NCBI RefSeq assembly: GCF_016107305.1
Contig: NZ_RCVR01000015.1
Span: 62,001-126,000 of the forward strand
From: Roseomonas sp. KE2513
GTDB lineage: Bacteria > Pseudomonadota > Alphaproteobacteria > Acetobacterales > Acetobacteraceae
Direction: 5' to 3'
DNA length: 64,000 nt
The notes under the pieces were generated by a model that made no database searches, was not told where the DNA came from, and worked only from the letters and a program-made list of their open reading frames with translations. The number at the start of each line of letters is the position of its first letter. Position 1 is the first letter of the stretch. This document shows, one piece after another, positions 48,372-59,538 of this stretch. Both the position numbers and the translations under genes were made by a program.

Positions 48372-49538
48372 TCAATAACCCGTCAGTTCCAGCGCCTGCC
48401 GGTAATCGGGTGGGGAAAGGCGTATCGGCGGGGGGCGGCGAAGGGCCGGGTCGGCCGCGATGCGGCGCAGGGCGGCTGCGGCCTCGTCGATGTCCGGCTC
48501 CGCCCAGCAGGTTGCCGGCATGTCGTAGGTTTCCTGCGGATCGCGCGCGGGGACGAGGTGCCAGCCGATCGCGTGGCAGCCGGGGCCCCTCATGAAATCG
48601 GTGTTCCCGGACCATCCGGTCGCGACCACCGGGCGGCCGAGTTCCATCATCTCGGCGATCGCGAAGCCGAAGCCCTCCGCACGGTGCAGGGAGAGCAGCG
48701 CGTCGCTGCTGGCCATGAGTGCCCAGAGGTCGTTCCGCGGCAAGGCCGCATCGATGACCCGCACGTTTGGGCGCGCCGCTGCCGCCTCGGCCACCTGCAC
48801 CCAGCCGCTGCCAGCATTGGAGGTGCCGTGGGTCTTTATCACTAAAATGTGATTGTATGCGTCACCAAAGGCGCGCGCGTGAGCCTCGATCGCGGCCAGC
48901 GGGTTCTTACGGGCGAGGGACGATGTGGCATCGAAGACCACGAGTGTGACGAAGGCGCCCTCCGGCAGGCCGAAGTCCTGACGGCGCAGAGCGGAAGGTG
49001 TAGGCCGGGGGAGCGGGTAGGGCACGACCCGAACCGGCGGTCCATCCCGACGGCGGCAGGCCGCCGCGACGAATTCTGTGCCGACCCAGATGGCATGGCA
49101 GGCGGCGAACCCCCGGTCCCAGTCCCGGGGAACCTGCGGCAGTTCCCAGTTCCATACACCGATGATCCGCTTCCCCGACACCGCCCGCCGACCGAGGGAG
49201 AGCAGCGCCCAGGGCAGCATCGGGCCGTTCACATGGACCAGCAGCGTCCCCGGCCCGGCCGGCACAGCCGGCGGCGGTCCGGCCGGGCCCTGGCGCAGGG
49301 GGCCGGTCAGGTCCGCCTCCCCCACCTCGAAGCCCTGGTCGCGCAGCCCTGCCGCCAGGCGGCGTGTCGCGGCGCCGAGGCCGGTCGTGGCGCCGAAGTA
49401 GCCGGCGACGGTCAGCGGCAGGGAGGGGGGCGGGGCCGGGCGCGCGATCCTTGGCGCGAGGGCGGCGGTAAGGGTGAAAAGCGCCTCCCGCCGCGCCCCT
49501 CGCGGCAAGCGCGACCAGACCGATCGTAGAAGGCTCAT
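48372..49538 (-). CDS. GT4-type glycosyltransferase
   Basis: A 388-residue glycosyltransferase. It has LTVAGYFGATTGLGAATRRLA near residue 42, typical of a GT-B N-terminal domain, and HRAEGFGFAIAEMMELGRPV with VVATGWSGNTDFM in the donor domain. A short run of AT-rich codons, including TTA and ATA, occurs near 48832-48862, unlike the rest of the gene. The start overlaps the upstream glycosyltransferase stop as ATGA. It contributes to the polysaccharide locus. Confidence 0.85.
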   Translation of the reverse strand: MSLLRSVWSRLPRGARREALFTLTAALAPRIARPAPPPSLPLTVAGYFGATTGLGAATRRLAAGLRDQGFEVGEADLTGPLRQGPAGPPPAVPAGPGTLLVHVNGPMLPWALLSLGRRAVSGKRIIGVWNWELPQVPRDWDRGFAACHAIWVGTEFVAAACRRRDGPPVRVVPYPLPRPTPSALRRQDFGLPEGAFVTLVVFDATSSLARKNPLAAIEAHARAFGDAYNHILVIKTHGTSNAGSGWVQVAEAAAARPNVRVIDAALPRNDLWALMASSDALLSLHRAEGFGFAIAEMMELGRPVVATGWSGNTDFMRGPGCHAIGWHLVPARDPQETYDMPATCWAEPDIDEAAAALRRIAADPALRRPPPIRLSPPDYRQALELTGY

Positions 49539-50632
49539 CCGCGCATCTCCGGCAGGTGCTGCAGCCAGGCGAGCAGCGTGCGGGCCTGCGCATCCCAGTC
49601 GGTCAGCACCGCTCCAGCCGAGCGGGCGCCGGCGGAGAGGGCACGACGGCGTGCGGGGTCCAGGATAGCCGACATCGTCTCGGCCAGGGCGGGGGCGGAA
49701 GCGTCGCGCGCCACAAGGCCGCTCACCCCGTGCTCGAGCTGCGCCGACAGGCCACCCACCGGCGTCGCCACCACCGGAACACCCATCGCGAGCGCCATCG
49801 GCAGGACACCGGACTGGCTGGCCTCGCGATAGGGCAGAACGACCGCGCGCGCCGTGGCGAGGAGCGACGGCAGCTCGCCGTCCGGCACCCAGCGCGGCTC
49901 GACCGTTACGCCCGGCAGGGCGGCGAGGCCCGGCGCGCAGCCCTCCACGTCTCCCTCCCCGACAACCCGCAGCGTGACGCCCGGATGGCGCGCTCGGAGG
50001 GCGGCGAAGGCGTCTCGAAGGAGATCCAATCCCTTGTAGGCACGCACCCGGCCGAAGAAGAGGAAATCAGTCACCGGCGCCGCCGCCCCCTTGTCGCCGA
50101 CGGGAAGATGCGCCCCCAGCGGCAGGCGCAGGATCGGCAGGCCGGGGCGACGGGCCGCCACCGCCCGAGCGACGCTTTCCGAAAAGGCGACCGCCCCCGA
50201 GGCGGCGTTCAGCTCCTGGCGCAGGCGCCAGTCCCAGGCGAGGGCGGGGTCCCCGGGATGCGGCAGGGCGTCGTGCACGATGCTGACGAAGGGGATCCCC
50301 GCACGCGGCAACGCCCCCGCGACGAGCGGCGTCCAGACATGGTTCATGGCGGAGACCACCACCTGGGCCCGCGTGGCGACGGCCTGCGCAACCAGCCGGC
50401 GCCGAAGTACCGGTAGCCGGACGAGGCCGAGTGCCGCGCCTGCCGCGCCGCCGAAGGTCGGCACCGCGTCCAGGGAGGCGCCGAGCGAGCGCGCCTCCGG
50501 CAGCAGCGCGTTGCGGTCGGCCAGCGACAGGGCGAGTTCCGTTCCCGGGGATCCCGCCAAGCCACGCGCCAGGCAGAGGGTGAACTGGGCTCCCCCGCCG
50601 CGACGCCCCCAGTACCAGAGCAGGATTCGCAT
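49535..50632 (-). CDS. GT4-type glycosyltransferase
   Basis: A 365-residue glycosyltransferase. It opens MRILLWYWGRRGGGAQFTL and has FLFFGRVRAYKGLDLL, PSLLATARAVVLPY and SQSGVLPMALAMGVPVVATP, the standard GT4 donor-domain motifs. ATG 50632 is preferred because the preceding 26 codons in frame are not family-like. It is first of two coupled glycosyltransferase genes and divergent from the M17 peptidase. Confidence 0.85.
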   Translation of the reverse strand: MRILLWYWGRRGGGAQFTLCLARGLAGSPGTELALSLADRNALLPEARSLGASLDAVPTFGGAAGAALGLVRLPVLRRRLVAQAVATRAQVVVSAMNHVWTPLVAGALPRAGIPFVSIVHDALPHPGDPALAWDWRLRQELNAASGAVAFSESVARAVAARRPGLPILRLPLGAHLPVGDKGAAAPVTDFLFFGRVRAYKGLDLLRDAFAALRARHPGVTLRVVGEGDVEGCAPGLAALPGVTVEPRWVPDGELPSLLATARAVVLPYREASQSGVLPMALAMGVPVVATPVGGLSAQLEHGVSGLVARDASAPALAETMSAILDPARRRALSAGARSAGAVLTDWDAQARTLLAWLQHLPEMRG

Positions 50633-50736
50633 CAGGCGGGCCCTATCATCGGTCGCCGCACGGCGAAAGCGTCCCGCTGACGGCTTGGCGCGTGCCGATG
50701 ATTGGTGCATAGCATATCAAGGACTTGGCCTCGATA

Positions 50737-52200
50737 GTGACGAGGAAGGGTGAAGATATACAATCCCCGGCTGCAACACCCCTCGACCCCGACCTGACCT
50801 GGGCCCTCGCCCGGGAGGGCGATGCCGCACGGCCAATCCATGCCGTAACACTGGACGGACTCGCCGGGTGGCTGGCGGGGCTCGAGCCGGCCACGGCGGC
50901 CTTCCTGCGCGAGAGCGGCTTCACGGCGGAAGCGGGACGGGTGCTTCTCCTGCCGGGTGGCGCCGGCGTCTCGGCGGCGGTGCTCGGCCTCGGAAAGGGT
51001 GATGGTTCCCCCTGGCCCTATGGCACCCTGCCCTTCGGTCTGCCGGAAGGCACCGTCTGGCGCCTTGGCGACGGCTGCGACCCTGCGGCCGCTACTCTCG
51101 GCTGGATGCTCGGCGCCTATCGCTTCGCCACGCACAAGTCGCCGGCGCGGGCACCCGCGCGGCTGGTGCCGCCCGAGGCGGAGGAGGCGCGCGTGCTGGC
51201 GGAGGCGGTCCTCCGCGCGCGGCAGCTGATCAACCTGCCCGCCGCGGATCTCGGTCCCGCCGAGTTGTCGGATGCGGCACGGCGCCTGGCCGAACGCTGC
51301 GGCGCCGAGTTCGAGGAGGTCGAGGGCGAGGCCCTCGCGAGCGGCTTCCCGGCCGTCGCCGCGGTGGGGGGCGGCAGCCATCGCGCGCCCCGCGTGGCGA
51401 TCCTCCGCTGGGAAGGGGCGCCGGACGCGCCGCTCGTGGCGCTGCTCGGGAAGGGCGTCTGCTTCGATACGGGCGGCCTCGACATCAAGAGCGCCGACGG
51501 CATGAAGCGCATGAAGAAGGACATGGGCGGGGCCGCCATCATGCTCGGCCTGGCCGAGGCGCTGATGCGCCGGCGCGCGCCCGTTCGCCTCCTCGTGGTG
51601 ATCGGCGCGGTGGAGAACGCCGTCTCCTCCACCGCCATGCGGCCCCTCGACGTGCTGCGCACCCGGGCGGGACTGACCGTGGAAGTGGGCAACACCGATG
51701 CCGAGGGCCGGCTGGTCCTGGCCGACCTGCTCGCCTTCGCCGCGGAGGCGCAGCCGGCGCTGATGCTGGACGCGGCCACGCTGACCGGCGCCGCGCGCGT
51801 GGCGCTCGGCCCCGATCTGCCGGCTCTCTTCACGAATAGCGAAGCAGTGGCAAGCGCTCTATTCGCGGCGGGGGAGTCATGCAACGACCGGGTCTGGCGC
51901 TTGCCTCTACACGATGGTTACGCATCCTGGCTGGAAAGTTCGGCGGCCGATCTTGCCAATGTTGGCAGCCGACCGATGGCGGGAGCGATCGTCGCGGCAC
52001 TTTTTCTTCAACGCTTTGTTCCGTCGAGCATACGTTGGGCGCACCTCGACGTTTATGCCTGGAACGATTTCGCGAGGCCCGGTCGGCCAGAGGGTGGCGA
52101 GGCGACAGGGCTCCGGGCCCTGTATGCCGGCCTGTTGACCCTGCTGCCCCTCCTGGCGGAGCCGAACCGGTCCCCACAGTCAGGTGGGTCGGGCGGTTGA
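50737..52200 (+). CDS. M17-family leucyl aminopeptidase
   Basis: An aminopeptidase of about 487 residues. The catalytic domain has GKGVCFDTGGLDIK, MKRMKKDMGGAA and the NTDAEGRLVLAD signature, so the metal-binding and catalytic residues (two lysines, aspartates, glutamate, arginine) are in place. It cleaves N-terminal residues from peptides in the cytoplasm. The start is unclear: GTG 50737 with AAGGA about 13 bases away, or TTG 50725. From about 51825 to 52080 the codons become AT-rich (CTA, ATA, AGT, TTT), unlike the rest, although the frame and family ending are intact. Confidence 0.87.
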   Translation: MTRKGEDIQSPAATPLDPDLTWALAREGDAARPIHAVTLDGLAGWLAGLEPATAAFLRESGFTAEAGRVLLLPGGAGVSAAVLGLGKGDGSPWPYGTLPFGLPEGTVWRLGDGCDPAAATLGWMLGAYRFATHKSPARAPARLVPPEAEEARVLAEAVLRARQLINLPAADLGPAELSDAARRLAERCGAEFEEVEGEALASGFPAVAAVGGGSHRAPRVAILRWEGAPDAPLVALLGKGVCFDTGGLDIKSADGMKRMKKDMGGAAIMLGLAEALMRRRAPVRLLVVIGAVENAVSSTAMRPLDVLRTRAGLTVEVGNTDAEGRLVLADLLAFAAEAQPALMLDAATLTGAARVALGPDLPALFTNSEAVASALFAAGESCNDRVWRLPLHDGYASWLESSAADLANVGSRPMAGAIVAALFLQRFVPSSIRWAHLDVYAWNDFARPGRPEGGEATGLRALYAGLLTLLPLLAEPNRSPQSGGSGG

Positions 52201-52249
52201 TCTGAGACAGAGCGTTCCCCGTTGGGACGCCTTGAGAAGGAATACCCCG

Positions 52250-52663
52250 ATGCCCGTGCAAGGCACACCGGAACAATTCGTCGGCATCCTTCGGGACACG
52301 GTCGTTGCCCTCGTCCGCCGCGACGGGCCAGACCTTTCAGCTCGGCAGCTCGGCGTCTTCCTCACGGTCTATCTCGGCGAGGGCCCCCACACGGTCCGCG
52401 GGCTCGCCGCCTCGCTCAATGTCTCGAAGCCCGCCATCACCCGCGCGCTGGACCGGCTGGGCGAGCTGGACTTCGCCCGCCGCAAGACGGATCCGCAGGA
52501 CCGGCGCTCGGTGCTCGTGCAGCGCACGGTGAAGGGCGCCGCGCTGCTCCGCGAGATGCGCACCATCATGGGCGAAGCCGCCGCCGCTTCCGAGGAGACG
52601 AAGGAGGCCGGCGCCACGGCGCAGGCCGCCAGCAATGTCATGCCGGCCAAGCGCGCTGGCTGA
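52250..52663 (+). CDS. MarR-like transcriptional regulator
   Basis: A 137-residue winged-helix protein. RQLGVFLTVYLGEGPHTVRGLA leads into a recognition helix LNVSKPAITRALDRLGELDF and the wing RRKTDPQDRRSVLVQRT, the MarR arrangement. The C-terminal tail is Ala/Glu-rich and probably helical. ATG 52250 has AGAAGGA eight bases upstream; the longer frame from 52184 overlaps the M17 gene. Its targets are unknown; it is 30 bases from the convergent yej operon end. Confidence 0.78.
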   Translation: MPVQGTPEQFVGILRDTVVALVRRDGPDLSARQLGVFLTVYLGEGPHTVRGLAASLNVSKPAITRALDRLGELDFARRKTDPQDRRSVLVQRTVKGAALLREMRTIMGEAAAASEETKEAGATAQAASNVMPAKRAG

Positions 52664-52692
52664 TACCGGGTGGGCGAAAGCCCTCCTCCGCC

Positions 52693-53105
52693 TCAGATTT
52701 CCGGCAGTTCGCGGACGAAGGCGCGCCAGTCCTGCCGCTTCGCCGCCGCCAGCTCCGTTCCATCCGGCAGCTTGGCATAGAGACTGAGGACGCCCTTGAC
52801 CCAGAGGGCGTCGAAGGCCGCCTCGCTCGACAGGGCGAAGGCGGCGCTCCGGTCGAAAACCCCGTCCCGCACCTTCGGCAGCACCTTCACGATCCACCAG
52901 GCCGAGCCGGCCGCGAGGACGGCGAATCCGACCCAGGTGTGGATGTAGAGCGTGGCCAGCAGGCTCACCACGAGCAGGATGGCGGGGACCGTGACGTTCT
53001 CCATGCTGCGATAGACCGGCGAACCCGGCGCATTCATCTGCCGGATGTTGATGCCCAGCTTCACCTTCTCCGCGTCCAGTAGCCTGCGCAGGCGTTCAAG
53101 CTCAC

Positions 53106-53109
<4 letters not shown>
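52693..53109 (-). CDS. Small membrane protein coupled to the yej operon
   Basis: A 138-residue protein. An N-terminal charged helix (SELERLRRLLDAEKVKLGINIRQ region) precedes two hydrophobic spans near 42-60 and 62-78, then a cytoplasmic or periplasmic domain ending DWRAFVRELPEI. I recognise no family. Its start overlaps the yejF stop as ATGA, so it is translated as the last cistron of the peptide-uptake operon. It may act with the Yej transporter or simply share its transcript. Confidence 0.72.
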
Positions 53110-54709
<1,600 letters not shown>

Positions 54710-54713
<4 letters not shown>

Positions 54714-55747
54714 CGGCTTCCCCCCGGCTGCTTGCGGGGATCGAAGGCGTCCCGCACCGCCTCACCGATGAAGGCGAGCAGGGTGAGCATCCCGCCCAGC
54801 ACCACGAAGGCCGTGATGCCGAGCCAGGGCGCCTGGAGGTTGTTCTTCGCCTGGGAGACGAGTTCTCCGAGGGAGGGCGAGCCAGGCGGCAGGCCGAAGC
54901 CGAGGAAGTCGAGGCTGGCGAGCACCGTCACGGAACCGGCGAGGATGAAGGGCAGCATGGTCAGCGTGGCCACCATGGCGTTGGGCAGGATGTGGCGGGC
55001 CATCAGCCGGGCATCGGAGACGCCGAGCGCGCGGGCGGCGCGGACGTAGTCGAGGTTGCGGCCGCGCAGGAATTCCGCCCGGACCACGCCCGTCAGCGCC
55101 ATCCAGGAGAAGAGGAGAAGGAAGCCGAGCAGCGAGAGGAAGCTCGGCTCGATCACGCTGGCCAGGATGATCAGGAGCAGGAGCTGGGGCAGGCCTGACC
55201 AGATCTCGATCACCCGCTGGAAGATCAGGTCCACCCAGCCGCCGTAGTAGCCCTGCACCGCGCCCGCCGCGACGCCGATGACCGAGGAGACGATGGTGAG
55301 CGTGAAGCCGAACAGGACCGAGATGCGAAAGCCGTGGATGACACGGGCCAGCACGTCGCGCGCCTGGTCATCCGTGCCGAGCAGGTTGCGAGCGGAGGGG
55401 GGCGAGGGCGCCGGGCGGCCGAGGTCGCGCACCACGGTGCGATGGCTGTAGCGGATCGGCGGCCAGACGGCCCAGCCGCGCTTCTCCACCTCCTCGGTCA
55501 GCGCTGGATCGTGCCAGTCGGCGGCGGTGGGGAAGCCGTCGCTCAGCAGGTCGCTCTCGGCGTACTCGACGAGGACGGGGAAGAACCAGTGCCCCTCCAC
55601 CTTCGCCACGATCGGGCGGTCGTTGGCGATCAGCTCGGCGAAGAGGGTGATAAGGAACAGCGCGGCGAAGATCCAGAGCGACCACCATCCCCGGCGGTTC
55701 GCGCGGAAGTTCGACAGGCGGCGTCGGGTGAGCGGCGAGAGGGTCAA
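54710..55747 (-). CDS. yejE: Peptide ABC transporter permease YejE
   Basis: A 345-residue permease. The opening [20 protein letters not shown] and [10 protein letters not shown] match E. coli YejE. A lumenal domain with [20 protein letters not shown], then the EAA region [18 protein letters not shown], complete the fold. The start appears to be TTG at 55747, overlapping the yejB stop as TTGA. No ATG or GTG is suitably placed, and conservation begins right there. It ends in ATGA overlap with yejF. Confidence 0.92.
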
Positions 55748-56841
55748 CGGCGTGCGCTGAAATCGATCCGCGGGTCCACCAGCGTGTAGCTGATATCGCC
55801 CACGATCTGCATGACGAGGCCAAGCAGGGTGAAGATGTAGAGGGTGGCGAACATCACGGGATAGTCGCGCCGGATGGCCGATTCGAAGCCTAGCAGGCCC
55901 AGCCCGTCGAGGCTGAAGACGATCTCCACCAGCAGCGCGCCGGTGAAGAGGATGCCGATGAAGGCGGCGGGGAAGCCCGCGATGATCAGCAGCATCGCGT
56001 TGCGGAAGACGTGCCCGTAGAGCACCCGCCCCTCCCCCGCCCCCTTGGCGCGGGCGGTCAGGACGTACTGCTTGTTGATCTCGTCGAGGAAGGCGTTCTT
56101 CGTCAGCATCGTCAGCCCGGCGAAGCCGCCTACCACCAGGGCGATCGTGGGCAGGACCATGTGCCAGACGTAATCGGCCGCCCGCTGCCAGAAGGGCCAG
56201 GCCTCGCTGCCGCTGGTGGTCAGCCCGCGCAGCGGGAACCACTGCACGAAGGAACCACCGGCGAAGAGCACGACGAGCAGGATGGCGAAGAGGAAGCCGG
56301 GGATGGCGTAGCCCAGCAGAACCACGCCAGAGGTCCAGGCATCGAAGCGCGAGCCGTCCCGCACGGCCTTGCGGATGCCGAGCGGGATGGAGACGAAGTA
56401 GATAATGAGCGTGGACCAGAGCCCGAGAGAGATCGAGACCGGCAGGCGCTCCAGGATGAGGTCCAGCACCGGCCGTCCGCGGAAGAGCGACTGGCCGAAG
56501 TCGAAGCGCAGGTAGTTGCCGATCATCTCGGCGAAGCGCTGCGGCGCCGGCTTGTCGAAGCCGAAGCTGCGCTCGATTTCCTTAACGATGGCAGGGTCCA
56601 GGCCGCGGGCGCCGCGATAGCCGGAACTGCCGGAATCCTGGTTCGAGGAGGGCGCGCGACCCTCCACGTTCCCCTCCCCCGTCAGCCGGCCCATGGTGCC
56701 GCCGCCGCCCGAGCGCAGCTCGGCCAGCAACTGCTCCACCGGTCCGCCGGGGGCGAACTGGATCACCACGAAGTTGATGAGGATGATGCCGAAGAGCGTC
56801 GGCACCAGCAGCGCTAAACGCCGGAGGAGATAGGCGCCCAC
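55744..56841 (-). CDS. yejB: Peptide ABC transporter permease YejB
   Basis: A 365-residue permease with about six spans. It opens [20 protein letters not shown] and has [14 protein letters not shown], then a soluble segment with an unusual polar stretch ([16 protein letters not shown] near 63-78) that YejB proteins carry before [20 protein letters not shown]. The EAA loop and [15 protein letters not shown] follow. It pairs with YejE. It starts three bases after the yejA stop. Confidence 0.92.
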   Translation of the reverse strand: MGAYLLRRLALLVPTLFGIILINFVVIQFAPGGPVEQLLAELRSGGGGTMGRLTGEGNVEGRAPSSNQDSGSSGYRGARGLDPAIVKEIERSFGFDKPAPQRFAEMIGNYLRFDFGQSLFRGRPVLDLILERLPVSISLGLWSTLIIYFVSIPLGIRKAVRDGSRFDAWTSGVVLLGYAIPGFLFAILLVVLFAGGSFVQWFPLRGLTTSGSEAWPFWQRAADYVWHMVLPTIALVVGGFAGLTMLTKNAFLDEINKQYVLTARAKGAGEGRVLYGHVFRNAMLLIIAGFPAAFIGILFTGALLVEIVFSLDGLGLLGFESAIRRDYPVMFATLYIFTLLGLVMQIVGDISYTLVDPRIDFSARR

Positions 56842-56844
56842 CGG

Positions 56845-58692
56845 TCAGGCCGGGGAGCGTCGGGCCGAGGCCAGGGCCGCGTCACGCGCCGGGTCGATCC
56901 ACCAAGCCTCGAAGCCAATGTCGTAGCGCGGGTTGCGCGCCGGGCGGCCGAAGCGGTCCCACCAGGCGATGCGGAAGACGCGGCTGTGGTAGTGCGGCAC
57001 GACGTACTGGCCCCAGAGCAGCACGCGGTCGAGAGCGCGGGTGCGGGCGATCAGCTCCTCCCCGTCCGGCGCCGCCACGACCAGCTCCACCAGGGCGTCC
57101 ACCACCGGGTTCTTGATGCCGATCGTGTTCTGGCTGCCGGGCTGGTCGGCCTTGGCGCTGCTCCAGTAGTCGCGCTGCTCGTTGCCGGGGTGCAGACTCT
57201 GCCCGAAGCTGTCGAGCGTCATGTCATAGTCGAAGTTCTCCACCCGCACCTGGTACTGCGCGAGGTCGATCGTGCGGACCCGCGCCTCAACCCCGAGGCG
57301 TTGGAGGGACTGGACATAGGGCAGGGCAAGCCGCTCGAAGGTCGCGTCGCTGAGCAGGATCTCGAAGGAGAGCGGCTGGCCCTGGGCGTTGACCATCCGC
57401 CGGTCGCGGATGACCCAGCCGGCCTCGCGCAGCAGTTCCAAGGCGCGGCGGGTGTTGTCGCGGTTGTTGCCGGAGCCGTCCGTCACCGGCACCCGGAACG
57501 GCTCGGTAAAGAGGCGCGCGGGCAGCTTGTCGCGGAACCCCTCGAGGATCGCCAGTTCCCGCCCTTCCGGCAGCCCACGGGAGGCGAAGTCGGAGTTTGC
57601 GAAGTAGGAGGTCGTGCGCGCGTAGGAGTCGTAGAACAGGTTCTTGTTCATCCACTCGAAGTCGAAGGCGAGCGTCATGGCCTCTCGCGTGCGGGCGTCG
57701 GCGAAGAGCGGGCGGCGCAGGTTCATGATGAAGGCCTGCATGCCCGCCGGCAGCTCGTGCTTCAGCTCGTCCCGCTTCACCTGCCCGCGCTGCACCGCCG
57801 GGAAGTCGTAGAGCGTGGCCCAGGAACGGGCGATGTTCTCCTGGCGGAAGTCCACCCCGCCGGCCTTGAAGGCCTCGAAGGCGACGGTAGCGTCGCGGAA
57901 GTATTCGTAACGCACCACATCGACATTGCGCGTGCCCCGCATGGTCGGCAGGTCCCGCCCCCAGTAGTCCGGCACCCGGCGGAAGACGACCGAGCGTCCC
58001 GCCTCAAAGCGCTCCAGCCGATAAGGGCCGGAGCCGAGCGGGACCTCGAGACTGGGCTGGGCGAAGTCCCGCCCTTCCCACCAGTGCTTCGGCAGGATGG
58101 GGAACTGGCCAAGGATCTGCGGCAGCTCCCGGTTGCCGTCCGTGCGGAAGCGGAAGGTAACGCGGCGCTCCCCCTCGGCTTCCGCCCCGGCCACGTCGCC
58201 GTAGTAGTTGCGGTAGCGGGGGTGGCCCTTCTCCATCAGCGTCCGGAAAGTCCAGGCGACGTCCTCGGCCGTGATCGGGCGGCCGTCATGCCAGCGCGCG
58301 CCCTCCCGCAGTTCGAAGGTAACGGAGCGGTTGTCGCCGGGCAGTTCGATCACGCCGGCAAGGTGGCCGTAGGCAGTGTTCGCCTCGTCGGAGGCGCCGA
58401 CGAGCAGCGTATCGTAGAGCCGGCCCAGGCCCGTGGCCGCCGTGCCCCGCAGGATGAAGGGGTGCAAGCTGTCGAAGGAGCCGAGTGCGGTCTGCGCCAC
58501 CTCGCCTCCCTTCGGGGCATCCGGGTTCACCCAGGGAAAATGCGTGAAATCCGCGGGCAGCGCCGGCTCACCCAGCAGGGACAGCGCGTGGACCCGCTTT
58601 GGCCCGCTGCCGGGCGGCACCCCCTGGGCCATGGCAGGCAGGGCGGGAAGTCCGGCGGCAAGACCGGTAGCGAGGAGGGTGCGGCGGCGCAT
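56845..58692 (-). CDS. yejA: Peptide-binding extracellular solute-binding protein YejA
   Basis: A 615-residue periplasmic binding protein of family 5. The signal peptide runs from MRRRTLLATG to about residue 22 (PAMAQ). The mature part has FTHFPWVNPDAPKGGEV, characteristic of YejA, and SVTFELREGARWHDGRPITA, VGSGPYRL-like LGSGPYRLERFEAG, and NMRRP-like NLRRPLFADARTREAM. It delivers peptides to YejBE. ATG 58692 is chosen over 58728 because the signal peptide begins there. Confidence 0.92.
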   Translation of the reverse strand: MRRRTLLATGLAAGLPALPAMAQGVPPGSGPKRVHALSLLGEPALPADFTHFPWVNPDAPKGGEVAQTALGSFDSLHPFILRGTAATGLGRLYDTLLVGASDEANTAYGHLAGVIELPGDNRSVTFELREGARWHDGRPITAEDVAWTFRTLMEKGHPRYRNYYGDVAGAEAEGERRVTFRFRTDGNRELPQILGQFPILPKHWWEGRDFAQPSLEVPLGSGPYRLERFEAGRSVVFRRVPDYWGRDLPTMRGTRNVDVVRYEYFRDATVAFEAFKAGGVDFRQENIARSWATLYDFPAVQRGQVKRDELKHELPAGMQAFIMNLRRPLFADARTREAMTLAFDFEWMNKNLFYDSYARTTSYFANSDFASRGLPEGRELAILEGFRDKLPARLFTEPFRVPVTDGSGNNRDNTRRALELLREAGWVIRDRRMVNAQGQPLSFEILLSDATFERLALPYVQSLQRLGVEARVRTIDLAQYQVRVENFDYDMTLDSFGQSLHPGNEQRDYWSSAKADQPGSQNTIGIKNPVVDALVELVVAAPDGEELIARTRALDRVLLWGQYVVPHYHSRVFRIAWWDRFGRPARNPRYDIGFEAWWIDPARDAALASARRSPA

Positions 58693-58738
58693 AGGGGGGA
58701 GAGTGGGGGCTAAAGCCCACATGCTCAACCGCCCGCCC

Positions 58739-59521
58739 TCAGGCGGAAAGTAACGCGACGCAGGCAGGCAGCAGGGCCGGGTCGCCCACGGCCAGCACGT
58801 CGCCCGCTGAATCGAGCGTCAGAGAACGCCCCGCATGGTCGGTCACGCGCCCTCCCGCCCCCTCCAGCACCGGCACGAGCGCCCCCCAGTCCCAGGGCTT
58901 CATGGTGTCCTCGACGACGATGTCCACGAGGCCGAGGGCCATGAGGCCGTAGGCATAGCAGTCGCCGCCCCAGGTCGTGCGGCGGGCGGCGCGGCGGAGG
59001 GCCTGGAAGCCCGCGTCCTTGCCGGGCGGGAAGATGTCGGGGCTGGTGCAGGACAGCTCGGCGGCCCCGATCTCCGGGCAGGGGCGGCACCCGACCTCCC
59101 CGCCGAGCGGGCCGCGGAAGGTGGTGCGGCGCCCCTGGACCCCGATCCAGCGCTCCCCGGTCGCGGGCTGGTCGATGAGGCCGAGCACGGGCCGCCCGCG
59201 ATGGAACAGGCCGACCAGCGTGCCGAAGAGCGGCCGCCCGGTGATGAAGGCGCGCGTGCCGTCGATCGGGTCCAGCACCCAGACCCACTCGGCATCGGCA
59301 CGGTCTGGGCCGTACTCCTCCCCGATCACGCCGTGCTCCGGGTGGTGTCGGGCGAGATAGTCGCGGATCGCACGCTCGGCGGCGCGATCTGCCTCGGTCA
59401 CCGGGCTCGCGTCGCCTTTCGCCTCCACGAGGAGGGGGGAACGAAAAAGGGGGCGGATCACCGCCCCCGCCAGGTCCGCCGCGGCCTCGGCCGCGGCGAT
59501 CATCCCGTCCATCAGCCCCAC
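58739..59521 (-). CDS. hisN: Inositol-monophosphatase-family phosphatase, histidinol-phosphatase-like
   Basis: A 260-residue Mg-dependent phosphatase. The metal ligands are in VIGEEYG, DPIDGTRAFITGRPLFG and the late KPWDWGALVPVLEGAGG. The GTRAF...P and GGDCYAYG elements are those of the HisN-type histidinol-phosphate phosphatases rather than inositol-specific enzymes. It would dephosphorylate histidinol phosphate in histidine synthesis. No other his gene is here. The assignment to HisN over a general sugar phosphatase is likely, not certain. Confidence 0.8.
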   Translation of the reverse strand: MGLMDGMIAAAEAAADLAGAVIRPLFRSPLLVEAKGDASPVTEADRAAERAIRDYLARHHPEHGVIGEEYGPDRADAEWVWVLDPIDGTRAFITGRPLFGTLVGLFHRGRPVLGLIDQPATGERWIGVQGRRTTFRGPLGGEVGCRPCPEIGAAELSCTSPDIFPPGKDAGFQALRRAARRTTWGGDCYAYGLMALGLVDIVVEDTMKPWDWGALVPVLEGAGGRVTDHAGRSLTLDSAGDVLAVGDPALLPACVALLSA

Positions 59522-59538
59522 GGCCTCAGATCAGCGCC

